Part shown: one piece after another, positions 6,348 through 13,061 of the stretch
How the letters are laid out: each line of letters opens with the position of its first letter
Position numbering within the stretch: the stretch's first letter is position 1
Assembly: GCA_934153805.1 (NCBI GenBank)
Contig: CAKPFO010000014.1
Location: 1-27,024, forward strand
Source: an uncultured Clostridia bacterium
GTDB taxonomy: Bacteria > Bacillota > Clostridia > TANB77 > CAG-508
DNA length: 27,024 bases
Direction of reading: 5' to 3'
Translations under genes and position numbers: made by a program
Notes under the pieces: generated by a model
Told to the model about the DNA's origin: nothing
Databases searched by the model: none
Seen by the model: the letters and a program-made list of their open reading frames with translations, nothing else

Positions 6348-8546
6348 CTACTTTTTCAATCTTAATGCATTTAATACAACTGTTAAACTGCTAATTGTCA
6401 TAGCTAAAGCTGCTAGCATAGGATTTAAAGTAACTCCAAATGGTTCTAATATTCCGCATGCAATTGGAATCATACATACATTATAAAAAAATGCCCAGAA
6501 TAAATTTTGCTTTATATTTCTTATAGTCTTTTTACTAATTTCTATTAAGTCATTTATTCTTTCTATATTATCATTCATAAGAATTACACTTGCTGAATCC
6601 ATTGCAATGTCTGTTCCAGAGGAAATAGAAACACCAATATCAGCTATTACTAAACTAACACTATCGTTTATTCCATCCCCACACATCATTACAAGACCTT
6701 TTTCCTTTAATTCTTTTACTTTTTCGGCTTTTTCTTTTGGTGTGACATTAGAAATAACATTATCTATTCCTATTTGTTTTGCTATAATTTTTGCAGTCTT
6801 TTCGTTATCTCCTGTTATCATTACAAGTTCTATACCTTTTTGCTTTAGTTTTGATATAACCTCTTGTATATTTTCTTTTAAAGTATCTTTAACTCCCACT
6901 AATCCAATTAGCTTGCTATTCATACTTACATATAAAATACTATTTCCATCGCTTACTAAATTCTCTGCATCTTGCTTATTTTGAATTCGTACATTATTTT
7001 CTTCCATAAGCTTGCTATTACCTATTAAAAAGTCATCTCCATTTAGAGTTTTTCCACCAACTCCATATCCAGGTATAGCTTTAAAATCCGCTATCTCTTC
7101 TAGATTGATATTTTTTGCTTTTGCACTTGCTACTATCGCTTTTGCTATTGGATGTTCTGATTTATTTTCTATACTTGCTACTTTTTTTAGTAATTCTTTT
7201 TCTTCTAAATTACTATAATTATATATTTTTGATATACTTAAGTTTCCTTTAGTTAGTGTTCCGGTTTTATCAAAACATATAGTCTTTACTTTATGCGCAT
7301 TTTCTAATGCTTCGCTTGTTTTTACTAAAATTCCCTTTTTGCTTGCATTTCCAGAGGCAATAACTATTGCAAGTGGTGTAGCTAGTCCTAAACTACATGG
7401 GCATGCTACTACTAATATGCTTACAAATATATTTAATGCAAGTGTTACGTTTTTAGTGGTCAAAAGCCAACCTATAAAAGCTACAACAGAAATAATTAGA
7501 ACAACTGGTACAAAATATCCACTTATCGTATCTGCAATTTTTGCTATCGGAGCTTTAGTAGATGTTGCATTTGCAACTAATCTTACTATTTCTGAAACAG
7601 TTGACTCTTTTCCTATTTTTTCTGCTTTATATTTTATAGTTCCTTCATAATTAATGCTTCCAGCAATTACCTTTTCTCCTATTTTTCTTTTTACTGGAAT
7701 ACTTTCTCCTGTTATAAAAGATTCATTAATGTGAGTCTCCCCTTCTACGATTTCTCCATCAACTGCAATTTTTTCACCTGGCTTGCATATTACAATATCT
7801 CCTTTTTGTATTTCATCTATTGTAACTATATGTTCTTGTCCATCTTTTACAATTGTTGCATTGTTTGGTGTTATACTCATTAAATTTTGCAAAGCTTCTT
7901 TTGTTTTATCTTTATTTCTATTTTCTACATATTTTCCTATTTTTATAAAAAATATTACAATTGCTGCAGACTCATAGTATAAATTTTCTACATGCATTGC
8001 TTTTCCTTGCCAAATTATAATTGTCCCATATATGCTATATACGTAGCTTGCTAAAACGCCTATCATTACCAAAGTATCCATATTAGGCGACTTGTGTATT
8101 AAATTTTTATATCCATTTTTCATTATATCTTTTCCAAAGAATAGTACTATCGTTGTTAGTATAAATAGCGAAATTGAATAATTTATTGGATAATGCATCA
8201 TGTCTAAAAATGGTATTACAGGCAATCCTACCATATGTGACATAGAAATATATAGTACAAGTAAAGAAATTATTGTAATTCCTATCAATTTATACTTTTC
8301 ATTAGATTTTTTCTTTTCTTCTTTTTCGAAATTATCTATTCCTAAGCTTGTAAATCCTGCCTTTTCTACAAACTTTTCTACTTGTTGCAAGCTTAACTTT
8401 TTGTCATCATATTCAATATTTGCATTATTCATTACCAAATTTACAGTAGCACTGTGTATTCCATCTTGTTTATTTAAGTATTTTTCTAATCCTGAAGAAC
8501 ATGCTGAACATGTCATTCCATCTATTTTTAGTAAAACTTTTTTCAT
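6348..8546 (-). CDS. copA: Copper-exporting P1B-type ATPase CopA
   Basis: This 732-residue ATPase pumps Cu(I) out of the cell. It begins with one heavy-metal-associated domain (GMTCSAC, C13 and C16), followed by membrane segments, the actuator TGES motif, the intramembrane CPC (C382-P-C384), the phosphorylation site DKTGTLT (D426), the nucleotide-binding SEHPIAKA and the hinge GDGIND (623-628). The last two membrane segments carry FYN...P and MTISS, the residues that define the copper subgroup (P1B-1). The length is typical for a one-HMA CopA. It lies 66 bases downstream of the copZ chaperone gene on the same strand and is surely cotranscribed. No CsoR or CopY regulator lies in the window. 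Confidence 0.95.
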   Translation of the reverse strand: MKKVLLKIDGMTCSACSSGLEKYLNKQDGIHSATVNLVMNNANIEYDDKKLSLQQVEKFVEKAGFTSLGIDNFEKEEKKKSNEKYKLIGITIISLLVLYISMSHMVGLPVIPFLDMMHYPINYSISLFILTTIVLFFGKDIMKNGYKNLIHKSPNMDTLVMIGVLASYVYSIYGTIIIWQGKAMHVENLYYESAAIVIFFIKIGKYVENRNKDKTKEALQNLMSITPNNATIVKDGQEHIVTIDEIQKGDIVICKPGEKIAVDGEIVEGETHINESFITGESIPVKRKIGEKVIAGSINYEGTIKYKAEKIGKESTVSEIVRLVANATSTKAPIAKIADTISGYFVPVVLIISVVAFIGWLLTTKNVTLALNIFVSILVVACPCSLGLATPLAIVIASGNASKKGILVKTSEALENAHKVKTICFDKTGTLTKGNLSISKIYNYSNLEEKELLKKVASIENKSEHPIAKAIVASAKAKNINLEEIADFKAIPGYGVGGKTLNGDDFLIGNSKLMEENNVRIQNKQDAENLVSDGNSILYVSMNSKLIGLVGVKDTLKENIQEVISKLKQKGIELVMITGDNEKTAKIIAKQIGIDNVISNVTPKEKAEKVKELKEKGLVMMCGDGINDSVSLVIADIGVSISSGTDIAMDSASVILMNDNIERINDLIEISKKTIRNIKQNLFWAFFYNVCMIPIACGILEPFGVTLNPMLAALAMTISSLTVVLNALRLKK

Positions 8547-8612
8547 TATATCTGTATCCCTTTCTAACTCTTGGTTTTAGCTAAATATATTGAATTACTA
8601 TCGTCTTTTTTA

Positions 8613-8825
8613 TTAAATTTCCTCTGCTGTAAATCCTGCATCTTCTATATTTTCTTTTATTTTTTCTATAGTTACTTTTCCTTCATCAAAATTTACTATT
8701 GCACTTTTTTCATCAAAGTTTACTTGCGCACTTGTAACACCTTCTATATTATTTAATACCTTTTCTAATCTATTTGAGCATCCTGTACAGTGCATTCCTT
8801 CTATTTTTAATTCTATTTCTTTCAT
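8613..8825 (-). CDS. copZ: Copper chaperone CopZ (HMA domain)
   Basis: This 70-residue protein is a single heavy-metal-associated domain: KIEGMHCTGCSNRLEKVL holds the C-x-x-C copper site, and the rest follows the ferredoxin-like fold (GVTSAQVNF, IKENIEDAGFTAEEI). CopZ carries Cu(I) to CopA, its downstream neighbour. I chose the ATG at 8825 because AAAGGAGG lies just upstream. The longer frame from 8879 would start inside the promoter region and add an atypical basic leader. A promoter lies at 8868-8896. Confidence 0.92.
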   Translation of the reverse strand: MKEIELKIEGMHCTGCSNRLEKVLNNIEGVTSAQVNFDEKSAIVNFDEGKVTIEKIKENIEDAGFTAEEI

Positions 8826-8867
8826 TTTTTTCTTTCCTCCTTTATTATTTTTTATTAAACCTTTCAT

Positions 8868-8896
8868 ATTATACAACAAAAAAGAAGACTTTTAAA
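8868..8896 (-). promoter_or_regulatory. Promoter of copZ-copA
   Basis: On the minus strand, TATAAT (8868-8873) lies 17 bases from TTTAAA (8891-8896), a weak -35. The -35 overlaps the terminator of the preceding gene. No clear operator dyad is visible. Confidence 0.45.
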
Positions 8897-8915
8897 GTAA
8901 AAAATCTTCTTTTTT
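8878..8915 (-). terminator. Intrinsic terminator of the gene at 8937-9293
   Basis: AAAAAAGAAGA (8878-8888) pairs with TCTTCTTTTTT (8905-8915), leaving a run of T on the minus strand. It separates the small unknown gene from copZ. Confidence 0.65.
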
Positions 8916-8936
8916 TGAATAACTTATGCAATTTTT

Positions 8937-9293
8937 TTATGCTATTCTAACAGGTCTTATTTTGTATTCATTATGCATGTGTTGCATTACATCTACAAAT
9001 GCTTTTGCTCTGTTAAATGTTGCAAAATAGAATTTAGCATATTCATCAGTTTCTTCGTAGCGAGTTACCTCGTCAATAATGTGTGGAACATACTTGTCTG
9101 TTGGCATATCCTTGTATACCTGAACCTCAAAATCCTGTTTTGATTCATTTTTTCGTAAAAAAATCATCAATTCTACATTGTATGGTCCTATTACAGAAAG
9201 TGTTTTCATTGTTCCATCATCTTTAGTAAGTTGTTCTTCTGTAATACTCCTTACTAAGTCCCACTTGCAAAAAAGTTTTTCTTCCTGTTGCAT
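8937..9293 (-). CDS. Small protein of unknown function
   Basis: This gene encodes a 118-residue, soluble-looking protein. It has a strong AAGGAGG before the ATG, its own promoter (9377-9405) and a terminator at 8878-8915, so it is a complete monocistronic unit. The predicted order is a short helix, two beta hairpins (SVIGPYNVELMIFLRK and DFEVQVYKD), then a helix near FNRAKAFVDVMQHMHNE. I recognise no family. Codon use is somewhat less AT-rich than in neighbouring core genes, like the genes at 3843 and 10222. Confidence 0.65.
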   Translation of the reverse strand: MQQEEKLFCKWDLVRSITEEQLTKDDGTMKTLSVIGPYNVELMIFLRKNESKQDFEVQVYKDMPTDKYVPHIIDEVTRYEETDEYAKFYFATFNRAKAFVDVMQHMHNEYKIRPVRIA

Positions 9294-9376
9294 AAAAAGT
9301 CCTCCTTAAAATAATCATTTTATCAAAATGTCTGTTTTCTTAATTCCCAAAAAGGATACCTATGTTTTACATAATA

Positions 9377-9405
9377 ATTTTATCACATTTTGTCTGTTTT
9401 TGCAA
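9377..9405 (-). promoter_or_regulatory. Promoter with repeated ACAGACA/TGATAAAAT element
   Basis: On the minus strand TTGCAA (9400-9405) and TAAAAT (9377-9382) are 17 bases apart. The segment AAAACAGACA followed by TGATAAAAT recurs once more between here and the ATG at 9293, so there may be two promoters or two copies of an operator. Confidence 0.5.
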
Positions 9406-9478
9406 ATTTTGCTCAATTATTATCTTTAAATGTAATTAAATTATTTGGTCTTGTTTCTAATTCGTTTTTTATGTTATT

Positions 9479-9790
9479 TTATTTAATATCTCTTTTTAAT
9501 CTATTTAATGCTTTATTTGTATCTAATTTAGTATGTAAAACTGCTAGAATCACAACATCGTTGCCTTTTATATGATATATAATTCTATGTTTTTTATATA
9601 CCATTTGTCTTATTTCATAATTTGACATAACAAATTCTATCTTTTTACCTATTTCTGGCATAGTTTCTAATATATCAGTATAATCTATTAATTTCGACAT
9701 ATATGATTTTGCAGTGTTTTCTGTATCTTCTCTTGCCTCATCTATAAATTCTGTAATATGTGATATTGCTGTATCAGTCCAAATTACCAT
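9479..9790 (-). CDS. RelE/ParE-family toxin
   Basis: This 103-residue protein has the RelE/ParE layout: an N-terminal beta strand (VIWTDTAISHITEFIDE), two helices, then strands around FVMSNYEIRQMVYKKHRIIYHIKGNDVVILAVLHTK, the conserved core with the Y-x-I-x-Y pattern and the VLH strand. ParE members poison gyrase and RelE members cut ribosome-bound mRNA. The sequence alone does not decide between them, though the C-terminal H-T and N-K-A-L are common in ParE-like proteins. The start ATG overlaps the end of the antitoxin gene by seven bases, a typical coupled toxin-antitoxin arrangement. Confidence 0.8.
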   Translation of the reverse strand: MVIWTDTAISHITEFIDEAREDTENTAKSYMSKLIDYTDILETMPEIGKKIEFVMSNYEIRQMVYKKHRIIYHIKGNDVVILAVLHTKLDTNKALNRLKRDIK

Positions 9791-9960
9791 TTATTTATAA
9801 TCTCCTTTACTTCAGCTGATGTTTTTATATTTCCTTCTTCCATATCTTTTATACCTTTATTTATTTCCAATTGCATATAAAGAGCATATAGGATTTCTTC
9901 ATAGCTTTTTGTTTCATCTATACTTTGAACTGTATTTAAAATTAATTGTTTATCACTCAT
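9784..9960 (-). CDS. Antitoxin of the RelE/ParE pair
   Basis: This 58-residue ORF (start MSDKQLILNT, end EVKEIINKW) lies directly upstream of the toxin and overlaps its start codon. AGAGGTGA precedes the ATG at the proper distance. The middle, LEINKGIKDMEEGNIKTSAEV, matches the helix-plus-tail pattern of short antitoxins that accompany ParE-like toxins. It is expected to wrap and inhibit the toxin. With only 58 residues it has little room for a DNA-binding domain, so autoregulation may be weak or depend on the complex. Confidence 0.75.
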   Translation of the reverse strand: MSDKQLILNTVQSIDETKSYEEILYALYMQLEINKGIKDMEEGNIKTSAEVKEIINKW

Positions 9961-10108
9961 ATATAATCACCTCTGTTTTTTTTTATTTATTTTACCATAT
10001 TTTTTTGATTTTTACCACTGTTATATAAAGTTTTTATTATTAAATTTATTTGGAAAAGTAACTTCTAGCTTTGTAAATAAATGTTTTGTTATATTTTATA
10101 TTTCATTA

Positions 10109-10199
10109 TTGTGTTTTTATGTAAAGTGTGATAAAATACATATATGATTTTATTTAGGAACCAATAAGACAGTAACTTTGAGGTTTCTATTCCTCAAAG
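10109..10199 (+). promoter_or_regulatory. Promoter and leader hairpin of the gene at 10222
   Basis: An extended -10 (TGATAAAAT, ending at 10137) lies 17 bases from TTGTGT (10109-10114). In the leader, CTTTGAGG (10176-10183) pairs perfectly with CCTCAAAG (10192-10199) around an eight-base loop. The arrangement resembles the leader hairpin at 3772-3797 but has no ATG in the loop. The 261 bases from 9961 to 10221 hold nothing else. Confidence 0.45.
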
Positions 10200-10221
10200 A
10201 AATTTCAAGGAGGTAATTTTT

Positions 10222-10431
10222 ATGTTTAGTATGTCTATTCCACAAATTTCTGATGAAGAAGTAATGAAACGGTACGAACAGATTAAGCCAGTTATCACAG
10301 TAAATGGAAAGTTGTATCATTTTAGAGAATTTTCCCTTGAAGAGATACGAAATAATGGCTACTTATGGAATCGTGCAAAAGATATTAGAGAGGAAGTAAC
10401 TTCAGGTGAGCTTGAAGTTATTACAGGGTAA
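10222..10431 (+). CDS. Unknown protein, front half of a gene with an in-frame stop
   Basis: ATG at 10222 follows a strong CAAGGAGG. The 69-residue product (MFSMSIPQISDEEVMK...) ends at TAA (10429-10431). The same frame continues without interruption for 75 more codons of protein-like sequence, so the original product was probably about 145 residues. I do not recognise it. The front half contains KLYHFREFSLEEIRNNGYLW, probably a strand and helices. Codon use is less AT-biased than in the core genes, as in the gene at 3843. Confidence 0.55.
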   Translation: MFSMSIPQISDEEVMKRYEQIKPVITVNGKLYHFREFSLEEIRNNGYLWNRAKDIREEVTSGELEVITG

Positions 10432-10659
10432 GATTTTGTCTGCCTACACACATATGCTTACTACGGTTTATTTAAGCCTACTATTTGTGAAATTCTTTCT
10501 CAAATTAAAGAATCTAATCTTTCTTTTGTCAGAGCATTCGAAATTATTGATAGCCCCCAAACAGCAAACGACTTTTTCAAAGAGAGTTTCAGGTCTATCG
10601 CATTAGACAATGGCTTTCATGTTTCTGTTGTAAGATTGTACCGTAAAAAGCTGCTTTAG
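10432..10659 (+). pseudogene. Back half of the interrupted gene at 10222
   Basis: After the TAA at 10429-10431 the same frame encodes DFVCLHTYAYYGLFKP..., then FRSIALDNGFHVSVVRLYRKKLL and a TAG at 10657-10659. Its codon use and amino-acid composition match a genuine gene, and there is no start codon or ribosome binding site for independent translation. It is most simply the silenced C-terminal half of the upstream ORF, separated by one nonsense codon (GGG TAA GAT). Confidence 0.6.
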
Positions 10660-10695
10660 ATTTATGTTTTTATTCATTTTTCTCAAGTGATTAAC

Positions 10696-10819
10696 GCACA
10701 TGCAACTGTGTAAAACAAAGGTGGAACTAAAATTAATGACTGGGGCTACAGCCGCAAAATTAATGTAGAATGACACAAAACTGCGATGTACTTTTTAATT
10801 AAAGTACATCGCAGTTTTT
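10696..10819 (+). repeat. Mini-ORF/terminator element, copy 1
   Basis: The element starts with CACATGCAACTGTG, then an AAAGGTGG (10717-10724), a ten-codon ORF MTGATAAKLM (10736-10768), and a long hairpin (GCGATGTACTTT with AAAGTACATCGC) followed by five T. A 49-base core (10727-10775) is identical to copy 2 at 12042-12090. The hairpin works as a plus-strand terminator after the gene ending at 10659. I do not know the element's name. Confidence 0.6.
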
Positions 10820-10820
10820 A

Positions 10821-11537
10821 TTACTTGAATAATGCTGTATGCTCAATCAGCCGATAATCTCTTCCATCAGGTAACTGAAACTTGAATCTCTTATCAAGAG
10901 TTCTATCATATTTTTCAATTTGATATTTAGCTCTGCCTATTCCTGAACTAGCATAGTTGTATACGTACAATGTGAAATCTTTGATTTTAGTTGCTTCTTC
11001 TTTGGAAAGAAACCTAATTGTTTGAGTTTTAGGTTCTTTAGCACCATATTCCCAAACATCTCTAAAACCACATACTAAATCCTTGTCGCAATCCCACATA
11101 TTGATAATTCCAACATGCTGACCATTTCCTATAGTTGCAAAAACAATAGGGTGTTCTTCTCCTGAATAGCCATCTTTTTCTTTAATCGTTCCAGTCGAAA
11201 GTAGTTTAGCTTCATTGTAACTATAAACACCTTTCAACTTACAGTCCATATCAAATACTCTTGGATTTTTAACTTCTTTAGCTTTAAATCTTGAATCGTA
11301 TACATAAGACATCTCTCTTATAGGAGCTATTGCAGCTACTTCTTTAAGTCCGCATAAACCATACACAGTATAATTTTTTATATGTTTTGCCTCTTCTTCA
11401 GAAAAAGCTTTGATCAAACGGTGTTCCGTATGCATGTACCTTATATTCGAAGTATCCACTTTTCTGTGCACGAAAAGGACTAGGAATTCCGATAAAAGCA
11501 ATAGGTCCAAGTTCTGAACAAACTCCAAAACCCGCAC
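10821..11537 (-). pseudogene. C-terminal part of a frameshifted two-repeat protein
   Basis: The frame opens with GTG at 11537, without a ribosome binding site and inside the upstream ORF. Only the part after about 11410 (AFSEEEAKHIKNY onward) looks like natural protein. It carries the second of two similar segments: LKGVYSYNEAK, FLSKEEATKIKDFTLYV and LDKRFKF mirror EGTYSYDEVMK, SFSEEEAKHIKNYTVYG and DSRFK. With one T removed from the five-T run near 11400-11406 (minus strand), it joins the ORF from 11721 into a 299-residue protein. The family is unknown, and a remnant of a paralogue is at 2496-2600. Confidence 0.6.
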
Positions 11538-11721
11538 GGTAATCAGTCAAATCATTTAACTTCATAACTTCATCATACGAGTATGTTCCTTCTAACAGAT
11601 AATCATTACAACCAGTCATATCATGTTCAAAAAAGACGTATTTACCTTCAATTTTTTTTACAACTATATCCCGACTAGGATATACCCAATTAGCTATTTT
11701 TTTTAGAATTTTCTTAATCAT
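11398..11721 (-). CDS. N-terminal part of the frameshifted two-repeat protein
   Basis: The ATG at 11721 follows AAGGAG. The ORF encodes 107 residues: a basic N-terminal helix (MIKKILKKIANWVYPS), then EGTYSYDE (44-51) and CSELGPIAFIGIPSPFR (68-84), ending PFDQSFF at TGA. The natural continuation SEEEAKHIKNY lies in the +1 frame directly at this stop, so the ORF is the front of a longer gene cut by one extra T. The function is unknown. The TYSYDE and EEEAKxIK segments are repeated in the second half, so the full protein consists of two related domains. Confidence 0.6.
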   Translation of the reverse strand: MIKKILKKIANWVYPSRDIVVKKIEGKYVFFEHDMTGCNDYLLEGTYSYDEVMKLNDLTDYRAGFGVCSELGPIAFIGIPSPFRAQKSGYFEYKVHAYGTPFDQSFF

Positions 11722-11759
11722 AATTTTTTCTCCTTAATATTCATTATATTGACCGTAGG

Positions 11760-11821
11760 ATACAGAACTCTGACTAGATAAATGTAATAACATCAATAAT
11801 CTAGTGGAATTCACTCTGTAT
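11760..11821 (-). promoter_or_regulatory. Long leader hairpin of the gene starting at 11721
   Basis: ATACAGA (11760-11766) pairs with TCTGTAT (11815-11821), and CTAGAT (11774-11779) with ATCTAG (11799-11804), giving a two-part stem-loop in the untranslated leader. It is the third gene in the window with an inverted repeat between promoter region and start codon. Confidence 0.35.
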
Positions 11822-12009
11822 TAAATTAATTGATTGTTTAATTTTATCATAAAATATGCTTTTTTACAATAAATTATGTGAAAAAGCATAACATAAAATT
11901 TTTAGTAATATTTTTCTTTTCTAGAGTTTGCAAATTGTTTCTATCATTGAGTTTTGAGATTTCCATTTAATTTCACATTTTTATTTCAATTTTTCTATAT
12001 TTTTAAGCT
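11822..12009. other. Gene-free spacer with one hairpin
   Basis: This AT-rich spacer holds no credible ORF. TATGCTTTTT (11855-11864) and AAAAAGCATA (11881-11890) form a ten-base stem, possibly a weak terminator. Nothing else is recognisable. Confidence 0.4.
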
Positions 12010-12132
12010 CACTTATGTAACTGTGTGAAACAAGGTTGGAGCTAAAATTAATGACTGGGGCTACAGCCGCAAAATTAATGTAGAATGACAAAAAAAATGC
12101 GATGTGCTTTTTAATTAAAGTACATCGCATTT
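12010..12132 (+). repeat. Mini-ORF/terminator element, copy 2
   Basis: The second copy has the same mini-ORF MTGATAAKLM (12051-12083), here behind AAGGTTGGAG, and the same hairpin. One stem base differs (GTGC for GTAC) and still pairs as G-U on the plus strand. The outer C-G pair of copy 1 is missing on both arms. Read on the minus strand, the hairpin is followed by eight T immediately after the tRNA gene, so it also serves as the tRNA terminator. Confidence 0.6.
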
Positions 12133-12208
12133 TGGAGCTACTAACGGGAATCGGACCCGTGACCTCTACCTTACCAAGGTAGCACTCTACCTACTGAGCT
12201 ATAGTAGC
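12133..12208 (-). tRNA. tRNA-Thr (anticodon GGT), CCA encoded
   Basis: On the minus strand the gene begins GCTACTATAGCTCAG and folds into a standard cloverleaf: acceptor GCTACTA with TAGTAGC, D arm GCTC/GAGT, anticodon stem CTACC/GGTAG with loop TTGGTAA (anticodon GGT), T arm ACGGG/CCCGT. The discriminator base T is followed by an encoded CCA (12133-12135). It lies 30 bases after sigH and may share its transcript. A hairpin with eight T follows it. Confidence 0.95.
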
Positions 12209-12215
12209 ATGTATC

Positions 12216-12240
12216 AAAGAGTGCGTTAAGCACTCTTTTT
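12216..12240. terminator. Hairpin between sigH and tRNA-Thr
   Basis: AAAGAGTGC (12216-12224) pairs with GCACTCTTT (12230-12238) around GTTAA. The T tract is good on the plus strand but only three T on the minus strand. In the sigH-tRNA direction it may be a partial terminator or a processing site. Confidence 0.5.
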
Positions 12241-12883
12241 ATTTTTGGTCTTCTATATTTTTTATTGCTTTTTTTCTAATTCTTTGAATTGCATTATCTA
12301 TTGATTTTACAGGGGTATCTAGTTTTTGTGCTATTTGCACATAACTTTCTCCTTGTATATATCTATTAAGCACTTGTTTCTCAAAAGAGCTTAACGACTT
12401 GTCCATTGCTCTTTCGACAGATTCGTAATACTCTTGTTTAGTTATTGTTTCTAATGGGTCCTCCATTTGATGTGCATTAAATACTTCTAATAAACTTGAG
12501 TCTTCATCTTCTTCATATGCTGCTGTATTCAATGATAAATATGAATTAAGAGGCATATGTTTTTGTCTATTTGAAGATTTTATTGCAGTTATTAGCTGTC
12601 TTTCTATACACATGTTGGCAAACGTTTTAAATGAATTTTGTTTGTCCGATTTATAGCTTTTTACCGCTTTAAAAAGTCCAATTAGCCCTTCTTGTACAAT
12701 ATCTTCTTTTTCTGCTCCTATTATAAAATATTTGCTTACTTTCATATTAACAAGTTCTTTATATTTGCTAATCAAGTATTCAAGCGCATTTTTATCCCCA
12801 GACTTAATAATTTCTATTAGGTCTTCATCACTCATATTTTTATAGTTATCACTTGTCATATAAAACATATTGCTACCACTCAT
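12239..12883 (-). CDS. sigH: RNA polymerase sporulation sigma factor SigH
   Basis: The 214-residue protein matches sigma-H (Spo0H) in length and order. Region 2 is EDIVQEGLIGLFKAVKSYKSDKQNSFKTFANMCIERQLITAIKSS, which binds core polymerase and the -10 element. Region 4 is a helix-turn-helix near the end: LSSFEKQVLNRYIQGESYVQIAQKLDTPVKSIDNAIQRIRKK. SigH drives transition-state and early sporulation genes in Bacilli and Clostridia, so the host lineage probably sporulates or descends from sporulators. AGGAGGAACATAAGGAAT precedes the ATG. The promoter is a near-consensus vegetative one. tRNA-Thr follows on the same strand. Confidence 0.92.
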   Translation of the reverse strand: MSGSNMFYMTSDNYKNMSDEDLIEIIKSGDKNALEYLISKYKELVNMKVSKYFIIGAEKEDIVQEGLIGLFKAVKSYKSDKQNSFKTFANMCIERQLITAIKSSNRQKHMPLNSYLSLNTAAYEEDEDSSLLEVFNAHQMEDPLETITKQEYYESVERAMDKSLSSFEKQVLNRYIQGESYVQIAQKLDTPVKSIDNAIQRIRKKAIKNIEDQK

Positions 12884-12918
12884 ATTCCTTATGTTCCTCC
12901 TGATGAATTCTTGAGTGT

Positions 12919-12948
12919 ATTATATGACAGTAAATCTTAGAATGTCAA
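12919..12948 (-). promoter_or_regulatory. Consensus vegetative promoter of sigH
   Basis: On the minus strand TTGACA (12943-12948) and TATAAT (12919-12924) both match consensus, with an 18-base spacer. It implies strong sigma-A-dependent expression of sigH. Confidence 0.75.
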
Positions 12949-12966
12949 TAGGTTTTGGATTTTTTG

Positions 12967-12995
12967 TTGCTATTTTTTTGTATTTATATTATAAT
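12967..12995 (+). promoter_or_regulatory. Promoter of rqcH
   Basis: TTGCTA (12967-12972) and a perfect TATAAT (12990-12995) are 17 bases apart and read into the gene at 13062. The sigH promoter lies back to back with it. Confidence 0.65.
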
Positions 12996-13061
12996 ATCAA
13001 AAAATAAAACTTAAAAACGGTATAAAACAAATTTTTACTATAGAAAGGAATGCGATTACAC

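Noticed and set aside
6607..8580. Several open frames antisense to copA
   Set aside because: They lie wholly opposite a gene with all P-type ATPase motifs, lack ribosome binding sites, and have shadow-like composition.
10406..10606. Plus-strand frame of 66 codons after the broken gene at 10222
   Set aside because: It overlaps the in-frame continuation of that gene, which has much better protein character, and it has no ribosome binding site.
10696..10819. T-box riboswitch, because of the AAAGGTGGAAC before a terminator
   Set aside because: The full T-box signature with ACCGCG and a stem I specifier loop is absent, and no synthetase or amino-acid gene follows on the plus strand.
11398..11410. 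Programmed +1 frameshift of the prfB kind at TTC TGA
   Set aside because: No internal Shine-Dalgarno at the required distance and no CTT slip codon. A five-T run explains the shift more simply. Kept only as an alternative in the findings.
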